64,000 nt of DNA from NCBI GenBank assembly GCA_032716605.1, contig CM064560.1:16156395-16220394 (forward strand), written 5' to 3'. Under the pieces are notes generated by a model. It did no database searches, was not told where the DNA came from, and saw only the letters and a program-made list of their open reading frames with translations. Position 1 is the first letter of the stretch. Each line of letters opens with the position of its first letter. Positions 55,320-64,000 of the stretch are shown here, piece by piece. The DNA is from Paralithodes platypus (taxonomy: Eukaryota; Arthropoda; Malacostraca; Decapoda; Lithodidae). The position numbers were made by a program, and so were the translations under genes.

Positions 55320-55497
55320 AATATATCTGGTTATCATTAGACTATTTTATACAGTTCAAATGGTTTTGTGCGAATTATAAGGGTAAAGACGATCTCAATT
55401 CACCGTCTGACTTCCATATGTTCTTCCTAATCTGAATAAAATCGTCGAATAATAGCCAGAATACAGAACAAAATTGCGTAATCGGATCATGAAAAGG
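55320..55497 (+). mobile_element. TTAA MITE family A, copy A6 (left end missing)
   Basis: Contains the family core and the best right terminus (TGCGTAATCGGATCATGAAA then AGG), ending at TTAA (55498-55501). Its right end reversed (CCTTTTCATGATCCGATTA..) pairs with the left end of A2 (CCCTTTCAAGATTATGACC..). Confidence 0.75.
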
Positions 55498-55639
55498 TTA
55501 ATGTAGCCATTCAGTTCACTTTACCACAACACAATTCCACTGCTAAACCTAACCGACCGCTCAGCTAAATTTGATTACTTGGTCATACATGCCAGGCTAT
55601 CCTAGTCAATGGTTCGTTCCATAATACCAAAGTCGACTC

Positions 55640-55924
55640 TTTGTCCCATTCGTTTGTCGATTATAAGACCTTTCGTCACATTTATTTATTCAATATCAAG
55701 ACCGTTCGTGCTATTTTGGTGTCGATATTTTTCCCTGGCGAGCGATAGCGAGCCTGTATTTTTTGGAGGAACCGGCCTTTGGCGGTACATTTATCGGTAG
55801 GAAATGTACAAGTTTATTTCGAAGGAGGATCTTGAGGATAATTTATTAAGTTTGATGGAGGTCTAGGTAGGAAACAAACAATAATAAATGAATAAATACA
55901 TAAATGATAAAACCTTCCCCCTAA
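55640..55924 (+). mobile_element. TTAA MITE family D copy
   Basis: TTATAAGACCTTTCGTC, GGCGAGCGATAGCGAGCCTG, GGAACCGGCCTTTGGCGG and TTTGATGGAGGTCTAGGTAG blocks in family D order. The right end is CCTTCCCCCTAAA, with TTAA decayed. Confidence 0.7.
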
Positions 55925-55945
55925 ACGGCTCAATGTTGCCCAATT

Positions 55946-56220
55946 ATGTTTTTTTTTTGTTTTTTTTTCCAACTTACTTCCTCTCGGGCATAGGCTGAGA
56001 GCCTTAACATTCACCGCTTTACAATGAACAATGAAGCCCGTGAGGTCTTGTTCCAGGCTAGGGAGTGAGACATATGAAGCACGTAGAGTACAACGAGCCC
56101 CTGCCATCTTGCCTTCACATGAGGCACGGTGCTCACTCATGGCCCGAAACGACCCCATCTCTGAAGCCACCTCGTTCCCGTGCTTCACTGTCTCACCCCC
56201 TACACTCGGACTCTCATTGT
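55946..56220 (-). mobile_element. SINE family T-A, copy 3 (3' part)
   Basis: Reverse orientation: poly-A tail (T run at 55949-55968), then the reverse of CTCTCAGCCTATGCCCGAGA and of CTCCCTAG..CTGGAACAAGA, and the CACTGTCTCACC block. Truncated at the 5' side. Confidence 0.85.
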
Positions 56221-56389
56221 TTGATCCAATTAGATCGTTCAGTTCATTTGGTAAATGTAGATGACACTCGCTCAGGGTTGCACGCATTGCTTCTTATCTC
56301 TGTTGGATTCATTGGCAATTAATGTTGACACTATACCATATATTTTCCTAATACTGGAATTGTAATGAATATAAGTAAAATGCACTTCC

Positions 56390-56608
56390 AAATGTTATAA
56401 TACAGTACCTATGATCTTGTGTGCTGTCTTATAAATGTTATAATACAGTACCTATGATCTTGTGTGCTGTCTTATAAATGTTATAATACAGTACCTATGA
56501 TCTTGTGTGCTGTCTTATAAATGTTATAATACAGTACCTATGATCTTGTGTGCTGTCTTATAAATGTTATAATACAGTACCTATGATCTTGTGTGCTGTC
56601 TTATAAAT
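56390..56608. repeat. 43-bp minisatellite, 5 copies
   Basis: Five identical units AAATGTTATAATACAGTACC plus TATGATCTTGTGTGCTGTCT and TAT. Confidence 0.95.
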
Positions 56609-57272
56609 CGTTGTTGCAATACTCGTATATATTACAAATAACGTGAACAATTTAATATTTGCCTATAATTTTGACCGTTTCGCTAGTATCTGTATTGCTA
56701 GAAAGATTAAGTCAGTTATGAATATATGAAAGTAAATATATAAACGTTTGATGAATATATATTTACTTACCAGTTGTTATAATTGTTTATATAAACAAAT
56801 AAGGTCCAGCAATGTTGGCTTTGTTTTGGTTTCCGGTGTTGAAAGCTCCGTTGACCTATATATACATTCTGGTGACCGAGGTATTGAATATTCATGTTGG
56901 CCAGTCTGTCTCCGGAGCCACACAGATCTCCAGTGGTCGTGGGGGTAACAGCTGGTTTATTAATTATACATGTATATCCATCCAATATCAACCAATTGTA
57001 TTTACACGTAACCATGCTGTTATTCATGTCTTTCATTTTAAACTAAACTTACTAATGTCTAAAATGGACGATTAAAAGTGTTTCTGTTTGTTGGTTCTAT
57101 GTTGTTGATGTAAAGTTTTGGAGAATCAACCTTTCCACCCTGCGATAACGGGAGTATACTGGTGAGTGAAATATCCTTTACTTTCTATTTTGTGTTAGTT
57201 TATACATGATCAGAATATGTGAAGGAAACTTTGGATAACACAGACTAATCTGTGTTACATGGAATGTTACGA
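56609..57272. other. Non-coding stretch
   Basis: No gene is recognised. A short frame at 56812-57075 shows no domain. Confidence 0.35.
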
Positions 57273-57809
57273 CAAAACGTTTATGTTCAATGAGCTACCA
57301 TGGTAATTAGTTGTGCGCCATAACCGCAAATACAAAACGTTTATGTTCAATGAGCTACCGTGGTAATTAGTTGTGCGCCATAACCGCAAATACAAAACGT
57401 TTATGTTCAATGAGCTACCGTGGTAATTACAGTAGTTGTGCGCCATAACCGCAAATACAAAAAGTTTATGTTCAATGAGCTACCGTGGTAATTAGGTGTG
57501 CGCCATAACCGCAAATACAAAACGTTTATGTTCAATGAGCTACCGTGGTTATTAGTTGTGCGCCATAACCGCAAATACAAAACGTTTATGTTCAATGAGC
57601 TACCGTGGTAATTAGTTGTGCGCCATAACCGCAAATACAAAACGTTTATGTTCAATGAGCTACCGTGGTAATTAGTTGTGCGCCATAACCGCAAATACAT
57701 TTATGTTCAATGAGCTACCGTGGTAATTAGTTGTGCGCCATAACCGCAAATACATTTATGTTCAATGAGCTACCGTGGTAATTAGTTGTGCGCCATAACC
57801 GCAAATACA
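57273..57809. repeat. 60-bp minisatellite, 9 copies
   Basis: Units contain AACGTTTATGTTCAATGAGC, TACCGTGGTAATTAGTTGTG and CGCCATAACCGCAAATA. Later copies lack six bases (CAAAACG), and one has a 4-base insertion (CAGT). Confidence 0.95.
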
Positions 57810-57835
57810 TTTTATCTTGTAAGAGGTGATTATAT

Positions 57836-57838
57836 ACA

Positions 57839-57897
<59 letters not shown>
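57836..57897. repeat. (AT)n microsatellite
   Basis: About 28 AT units. Confidence 0.95.
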
Positions 57898-57900
<3 letters not shown>

Positions 57901-58071
57901 CTGTAAGTAAAAGAGTAATTAGGGAAGGTGAGAGGGGTGAGCAGTGTAGGTCAGAGTGACCGCAGCCTGGCGTGAGAGGCGGAAGTCAAGGGGGTCATAT
58001 TTTGGGCAACGTTTAACTCACATTAAGGGGGGAGGGGGGAGTTAGTGTGCTCCCTAGACCTCTTTCAAACT

Positions 58072-58101
58072 TAAGAAAAGAAAAGAAAAGAAAAGAAAAG
58101 A

Positions 58102-58133
<32 letters not shown>
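58072..58133. repeat. (AAAAG)n then (CA)n microsatellite
   Basis: Four to five AAAAG units followed by about 14 CA units, directly before the SINE head. Confidence 0.95.
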
Positions 58134-58134
58134 A

Positions 58135-58739
<605 letters not shown>

Positions 58740-59061
58740 TTGTATTCAGTAGAAAAATGCCGGTTCCTCCAAAATTACAGTCTCTGTATCGTTCGGCAGG
58801 ACAAAAATGGCACCAGTGGGAAAGGGGCATTCAATGGTCTTAATATTGGCGAAGAAATGGGACGAACATAGTAAAATCGCCAAACTAGTTTAGCGATCAT
58901 CTTAAAATCGCAAAGCTAAATGGGGCTAAATATGAGGGAAAGGGGGTACAGAAAATACCGGTACAGTACAGTACAGTATAGGGAGAAAACACAAAACAAT
59001 AATACATATATTAATATTAAATAAACAAGTAAATAATCAAGCAGTACATGTCTCTTCTTAA

Positions 59062-59389
59062 GGGGAGAGTTCCACTTGAGGGATTTTTTTTCTTGACTCC
59101 TTTCTCCCTCATGTTTAGCCCCATTGCTTTTCTAATTTTAAGACGTTCGTCCCATTATTTTGATGATTTTAAGAACTTTCGACCCATTTCTGTCAATTTT
59201 AAGACCTTTCGTGCCATTTAGGTGTCGATTTTATCCTGGCGAGCGATAGCGAGCCTGTAATATAAGAGGAACCGGCTTTCGCCGGGACATTTTTCTACCG
59301 AAAAATGTACAAATTTATCTTGAAAGAGGTTCAAGGGGGTGAAATTTTAAGATTGCTGGAGGAGTAGGAAACAAACTAAAAACCTCCCC
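59062..59389 (+). mobile_element. TTAA MITE family D, complete copy
   Basis: 328-bp copy between TTAA at 59058-59061 and 59390-59393. Terminal inverted repeats: GGGGAGAG at the left and, reversed, GGGGAGGT at the right. Contains all family modules, including GGCGAGCGATAGCGAGCCTG and GGAACCGGCTTTCGCCGGG. Non-coding. Confidence 0.88.
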
Positions 59390-59393
59390 TTAA

Positions 59394-60045
59394 ATACATT
59401 GGGGGAATAGTGGTTGAGTTATAAAATTACTTGATATGTTTTCCTCTATGTCAGTTTCTTTTCCGGTGTTTTTGAGTTGACTTCTATTTATATAAATTAT
59501 AAGATAAACATACGTTCCAATTAAGATCTTTGGGCCACATTCTTATAATATTTGATTGAGAGAGAGAGAGAGAGAGCTGTGATATAATAACAGGAAACAC
59601 TAAGCTGGAGGGCGGGGTTGGATAAAATATGCTAATAATAATAAAAGGATAGAGCGTAACGAAAGGAGGGGAAGAAGAGGAAACAAAAACACTAGGGAGG
59701 GATAAATGCAAAAGGAGGAAGAGAGGGAATGGAAGAGAACCATTAAGAGTGTGAATAACAGGAACTATGGAGGGCTGCAGTTGAGGCATTAATTAAAGGA
59801 GAGGAGAGGTGACAGGATACAATATGGTGTATCTATTTTATTGATAAATGGTTTTTAATTGTTCCATATCTTACTGTACATTGAAATATGAAGAATAACA
59901 GGACATGTGGAAAAATTAATATATTATGCATCATAAAGATTCTCTCTCTCTCTCTCTCTGAAACATGAGTCCTACGACTTGGTATGTAATTGACCTTTCC
60001 CAAGTAGAATTTACCTTCTCATATACTGTACATATATACAGTATA
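59394..60045. other. Non-coding stretch
   Basis: GA- and TC-rich patches (59560-59575, 59941-59958). No gene is recognised. Confidence 0.4.
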
Positions 60046-60050
60046 CAGTA

Positions 60051-60107
<57 letters not shown>

Positions 60108-60128
60108 GTATATATATATATATATACA
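60046..60128. repeat. (AT)n microsatellite
   Basis: TA repeat interrupted by CAG/CCG, about 80 bp. Confidence 0.95.
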
Positions 60129-60154
60129 GTATATGGGAAAAGGTTGGTATGCTT

Positions 60155-60235
60155 TTATCACGCCGTGGCGTGGTTTAAGCGTGTGGTGTCATTCTGATTG
60201 ACTGTGGTTCAAATCCTGGGTAAGCCCTAAACATT
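60155..60235 (+). mobile_element. tRNA-like SINE head, fragment
   Basis: CGTGGCGTGGTTTAAGCGTG (A-box-like) and TGTGGTTCAAATCCTGG (B box) with the spacing of a tRNA. It resembles the head of SINE T-A. It is followed by unrelated DNA, so it is a fragment or a different family. Confidence 0.5.
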
Positions 60236-60433
60236 TATGTATGTATTTCACGCGTATTTGGGAGATATTATAAATCCTTTAAGAGGTACTTTGTAAGCTG
60301 AGAAAAAGGGGGTTATGTAGTACTATCAATGACAAAAGTACGTCCTCCCGGCGTTGTCAAAACACTATTTTACTGAGATCTTCAGGAATAGAATATGTGT
60401 GGTAAACTGTACATCTTGATTTGCATGTGTTAA

Positions 60434-60911
60434 CACTCAAACTGCGGCGCCCAACATATGTCGGGCGAGAGATAAGTGGCCTATCCCGCGGTGCCCGACA
60501 ATAGTCAAGCGGGATTTTGAGCACATTATCGGCTCTGAGAGAGAGTCCACGCGTTGGGAGGACGATAGGCAGACTCTGACCGTTCGGCACCACCGTTGGG
60601 CCGCAACTGGTTGGTCTGCCGCGGTCCTACACACCTCCGGCCTCGTGAGACCAGGAAAAAACTGTGGAAATTACGTTATTTTATGGTTTTTCACCTCTCG
60701 TTGCGCAATCGCTACAGGATAACCCGTGGTCGTACAAGGATGATTTAGGTGTCATTGGAAAGCTCTATTATCGCCCTTTCACGGATAAATAATTGTATTA
60801 CGCTCTGGCTCTTGTTTATGCATGAAAAAGAACATGGAATGAAGCTCGTTTAGGATAAATGTGCCCGCTTGGCAGGTAGTAGAAGTTACAAACATCCCTG
60901 TCGGTAAGGGG
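60434..60911 (+). mobile_element. TTAA MITE family B, copy B2
   Basis: 478-bp copy between TTAA at 60430-60433 and 60912-60915. It is closely similar to B1 (14118-14595) along its whole length and identical over long stretches of its right half. Confidence 0.88.
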
Positions 60912-60915
60912 TTAA

Positions 60916-61753
60916 GGGGGACCACCTCGCTTTTTTTCTCTTTCTCTCCCTCTTTCTTTGGTTTGTATCCATTCGGCCCCATTCAGCCCACTGTTTTAAC
61001 ACTCAACGAGCGGCCTAGGCGGTATATTTGACCGTGCCGCCCAGCGTTTTTTTTTTTTACCATAAATGGGGTTGTTTCTGTGCTCTTTTTCATGCATAAA
61101 CAAGAGCCAGAGTGTAATACAAGTATGTATCCCTGAAAGGGCATTAAATAACCTTTCCAATGACACCAGAACCATCCTTCTATGATCACTGGTTGTCTTG
61201 CAACGATCGTGCAACCGAAGGGCAAAATCGCTAAAATACAGTCATTTCCTTACATTATTACGTGTGAAACGAGTGAGGGAGGGTGTAGTAGAGCGGAGTA
61301 CATCTCGGTAGCTCCACGGCCACCGTGGCGAGCGGTCATGAGGTAACCTACGCTCCTCCCACCGCTCCGCTCTCTCTCAGAGCACATTACGTGTTTAAAA
61401 TTGCATGCGACTATAGCCGGGCCCCGCCACATAGGCCACATTTATTTCACTCAACTATAGCCGGGCGCCGCTCTTTAAGGGTTAAGACATTTACCCCCAT
61501 CCAGGTGTCAATATTTTCCTGGCGAGCGATAGCGACCACCATATATATATTATTGTTTTGACAGCAAGCTAAATTTGTACATTTTTTTATAGAAAAATGT
61601 CTCCGGCGAAGCCGGATTTCTCCATACAATGCTGACTCGCTATCGCTCGTCAGGAAGAAATCGTCTTAAAACAGTTGGCTGAATGGGTCCGAATTGATAC
61701 AAGCCAGGGAAAAAAAGAAAAGGAGAAACAGAAAAAAAAACGGTGACCCCCCC
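60916..61753. mobile_element. Long-TIR TTAA element (D-like) with nested family B relative
   Basis: Lies between TTAA 60912-60915 (shared with B2) and 61754-61757. The first ~75 bp (CACCTCGCTTTTTTTCTC.., GTATCCATTCGGCCCCATTC) and the last ~75 bp are inverted repeats. The interior has the D module GGCGAGCGATAGCGA. Family B relative B3 (61000-61481) sits inside with its own TTAA duplication. Confidence 0.75.
61000..61481 (-). mobile_element. TTAA MITE family B relative, copy B3 (nested)
   Basis: Between TTAA 60996-60999 and 61482-61485. Terminal inverted repeats CACTCAACGAGCGGCC and (reversed right) CCCTTAAAGAGCGGCG. The interior is in reverse orientation relative to B1, B2 and B4 (GTCTTGCAACGATCGTGCAA). 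Confidence 0.8.
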
Positions 61754-61757
61754 TTAA

Positions 61758-62339
61758 CCCCTACCGGAGGATACAGTAATAAATCCCCCCCCCCCCCCAG
61801 TCCCCAGCAATGTGGCCAAAATGGCAAGATAAGACAACCTCTCACCTCAAAACATGAATGAATACTGGCTCTTCCAGCCTGCAGAGGGTTGGATATAAGC
61901 TGAGAAGTGTTGCTATATCGAGAGCAGTGCTCAAACGGTCTTGGTACCAGGCACTGCCTGATACTGGCAGTTACAAGGAAAGTACATTACTGACGACTCC
62001 CTGCCGTCGCTGGGACTGTGGAGTGACTTATCTACTGACGGCGCCCTGCCGTCGCTGGTATTGGACAGGTTAATGGATTTTTTGTGTGCTTTCATACAGT
62101 GGTATAATATAACATGATAATATAGAGACAATAAAGAAACGGAATAATAATTTACTGGAATGTCAAGGCAACATTCATATAAGTTCAGAAATGTGATTAC
62201 CATTTTTTGTCATGTTCAAAAAATATATTTTTTAATTTATCCCATTTTATCAGATAGTTTGATTTATCTTTACCTAGATTTTGATTAGGCCTGCGTAGAT
62301 TACTTCCCTGTACATCTCACTAAATATAATCAGTGTCGC
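61758..62339. other. Non-coding stretch
   Basis: A poly-C tract at 61787-61798 and an imperfect direct repeat of about 45 bp with CCCTGCCGTCGCTGG (61998 and 62043). No gene is recognised. Confidence 0.4.
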
Positions 62340-62343
62340 TTAA

Positions 62344-62736
62344 CACTTACGCTGCGGGCATATTCAGGCACTCCTGAATGATTAATCAAGCATCTGCATT
62401 AAATGAACTGTATTCTGCCGAAAACTAGGCAAAAATAGCTTCAAAATGAGACCAGAACGGGCTTCGTAGGTGGCGGGGTTCACCCGCAGCGGTGCCATAG
62501 ACATGCGGGAAAACCGTTAATTATTAGCTCTTGCTCGCTCGGCAACACTGTTGCGAGACACCCGCGCGAGACACAGTCTCCCTCAGTGAGCGGCTCGCTG
62601 CTCTGAGGGTCGGAGGTGGGTCCCTCATGCTCCCGCCCACTGACACTCGATTTCTACGGCTTTCACAGGCTTTTAAAGCCTGGAAATTGCTGTAAATTTG
62701 CCAGGATATTATGGACCGTCACCCACAGTCAATGGG
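62344..62736 (+). mobile_element. TTAA MITE family C, copy C2
   Basis: 393-bp copy between TTAA 62340-62343 and 62737-62740, similar to C1 throughout. Left end CACTTACGCTGCGGGC; right end reversed CCCATTGACTGTGGG. Confidence 0.85.
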
Positions 62737-62779
62737 TTAATGTGGTTTTTGGTTTCCTACTTTACTATAATGTGTAGAC

Positions 62780-62990
62780 CAGGTGACATGCGGTGCAATG
62801 GTTACCCGTTCGACTCACAATCTATAGGTCCCATGTTCGATTCTCGAGTGTGACTATTGGGCAGTCTCCTTACACTGAATGCCTCTGTTTACCTAGTAGT
62901 AAATGTGAGTTTGGAGTTAATGAACATTTATGTCGTCCCATTCGGGGAAGTGAACTGTGGTAACCTGGATAATGTGTAGTATCCCCTGTG
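62780..62990 (+). mobile_element. tRNA-derived SINE (family T-B relative), copy 2
   Basis: tRNA-like head with TGCGGTGCAATGG (A-box-like) and ATGTTCGATTCTC (B box). The body has TTTACCTAGTAGTAAATGTG and GGAGTTAATGAAC, and shares its TTCACCTAGCTGTAAATAGG-type core and TGACGTCCCAT/TGTCGTCCCATT block with 58135-58611. The 3' end is unclear. Confidence 0.65.
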
Positions 62991-63529
62991 TACCAGGCTG
63001 GATATCTCACTTGAATTACCCACCACAGGCTGTAAAGGGCAATGATTTGGGCATGAGAGCCAAGAACAGCCAAACATAAGCCACCCCCAACAATGTTTGC
63101 AGATATAGGTATTGTTCTAGCTTGGTAGGCAAAAAAGTTTGTAATGTAACCAACAGATGACACTGAGGGAGGCCACCCACCATCACTTTATTTTCCTATA
63201 AATGGTGTGCAATGCTACATTCGTCACAGTCAGCATTTATACTACACTTACCAACAACAAAGACTGCTGCTTATGTTAACTGTATTTATTGAGTATGTGG
63301 ACATTACTGTCTGTTGGGTATATTGTGGCATGTTGGCCAGTTTTTTTATGACAAAAGACTGAAATAAAATACGGTACAGCACGAATGTACTTCCTTAAGG
63401 TGAATAAAATAAAATGACAATAAACAGAAGTACATTTTCGAGCCTTTGAGCTTAAAAGGTCAATCTGATAGTCAGCCCCACCCACATTAGGCCACCCACT
63501 AACTTACCTCTTTTTCTTAACTCTTACCC
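62991..63529. other. Non-coding stretch
   Basis: No gene or family is recognised. Confidence 0.4.
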
Positions 63530-63533
63530 TTAA

Positions 63534-64000
63534 CTCGCAGCGACCGTCATATGATGGGAGAGAGGAAATAGGCCATCTGTACGGTGCCCGTCATATGACG
63601 GATGCCATTTTGAGGCTATTATGAGCGCTGAGAGAGGGGCCAGGCGTTCGAGGGAGCATAAGGGGGGCTCCAACCGCTCGCCACAGCATGCGGGGACACA
63701 CTGAGGCCCGAGGTATGGCTGTCTCACTAATGTGCAGTGTCTCACACAGCAATAACAGCCAATATTGCCCCTCTTTAACCGATTTTGGCCTTCGGTTGCA
63801 CGATCGTTGCAAGATAACCAAATGTCGTACAGGGATGATTCAGGGGTCATTGGAAAGCCCTATCATTGTACTTTCATAGATATACATTATAATTGTATTA
63901 CGCTCTGGCTCTTGCTTATGCATAAATAAAAAGCATGGAGTGAAAGTAATTTTCGGCAATAATACCCGTCTGGCGCTACGGTGATGTAAACAAGACAGCC
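63534..64000 (+). mobile_element. TTAA MITE family B relative, copy B4, runs off window
   Basis: Starts after TTAA 63530-63533. It shares with B1/B2 the CATATGA inverted motif, GCTCTGAGAG-like segment, TTGCAAGATAACC, TCGTAC.GGGATGATTCAGG, GTCATTGGAAAGC and TTACGCTCTGGCTCTTGC. The right end lies beyond the window. Confidence 0.7.

Noticed and set aside
56812..57075. Possible LTR/primer-binding remnant (CTGGTGACCGAGG near 56868) and short frame
   Set aside because: The motif resembles a primer-binding site, but no matching LTR, TG..CA ends or internal coding sequence is visible nearby.

Overview
This window is eukaryotic, repeat-dominated nuclear DNA. The most likely source is an arthropod, probably a decapod crustacean. 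That is an inference from the mix seen here: Penelope-like elements with a GIY-YIG domain, CR1-type LINEs with an octamer tail, TTAGG-type interstitial telomere motifs, very long AT, AC and TAG microsatellites, and tRNA-headed SINEs. There are no operons and no ribosomal or ordinary tRNA genes. The only plausible non-transposon coding sequence is one long uninterrupted exon at the left edge (1..1990, minus strand), from a conserved metazoan protein family of unknown function.

Layout. 1-2.0 kb: the conserved exon. 2.65-5.9 kb: a TTAA-type MITE (family A) split by a 5'-truncated APE LINE (LINE-1) with an 11-bp target-site duplication. 5.9-9 kb: minisatellites and a family-D MITE. 9.1-12.2 kb: a decayed second APE LINE. 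12.2-14.7 kb: AT-rich DNA, a 28-bp minisatellite, and a family-D MITE with a family-B MITE nested inside it. 14.7-29.6 kb: a second copy of the first LINE family (LINE-2). Its N-terminal frame carries a 2A peptide and a PHD-type finger. It is split by an 11-kb Ty3/Gypsy element (16028..26975, minus strand) with nearly identical 1.8-kb LTRs and a 4-bp target-site duplication, and also by a TTAA MITE. The Gypsy element is itself split by CR1 and SINE material. 29.6-35.8 kb: AT-rich DNA with MITEs, a 23-bp minisatellite and a SINE-like element with a perfect 12-bp duplication. 35.8-41.2 kb: two Penelope-like elements head to head, forming a 2.5-kb-arm inverted repeat. 41.4-47.1 kb: a (TAG)n-based array followed by a decayed reverse transcriptase element of another family. 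47.9-51.2 kb: a 34-bp satellite of about 98 units. 51.2-64 kb: SINEs, a CR1 fragment, minisatellites, microsatellites and a dense run of nested TTAA MITEs.

How the parts relate. The window is a stack of insertions whose order can often be read. The SINE-like elements share the LINE-1/LINE-2 3' tail, so that LINE probably mobilises them. The TTAA families probably depend on a piggyBac-type transposase that is not encoded here. Many frameshifts in otherwise young elements sit in homopolymer runs, so some apparent pseudogenes may reflect base-calling error.

Most notable are the Gypsy element with integrase upstream of reverse transcriptase (Gmr1-like order), the 2A-bearing LINE, the hammerhead-like motif in the Penelope terminal repeats, and the uncharacterised conserved exon.
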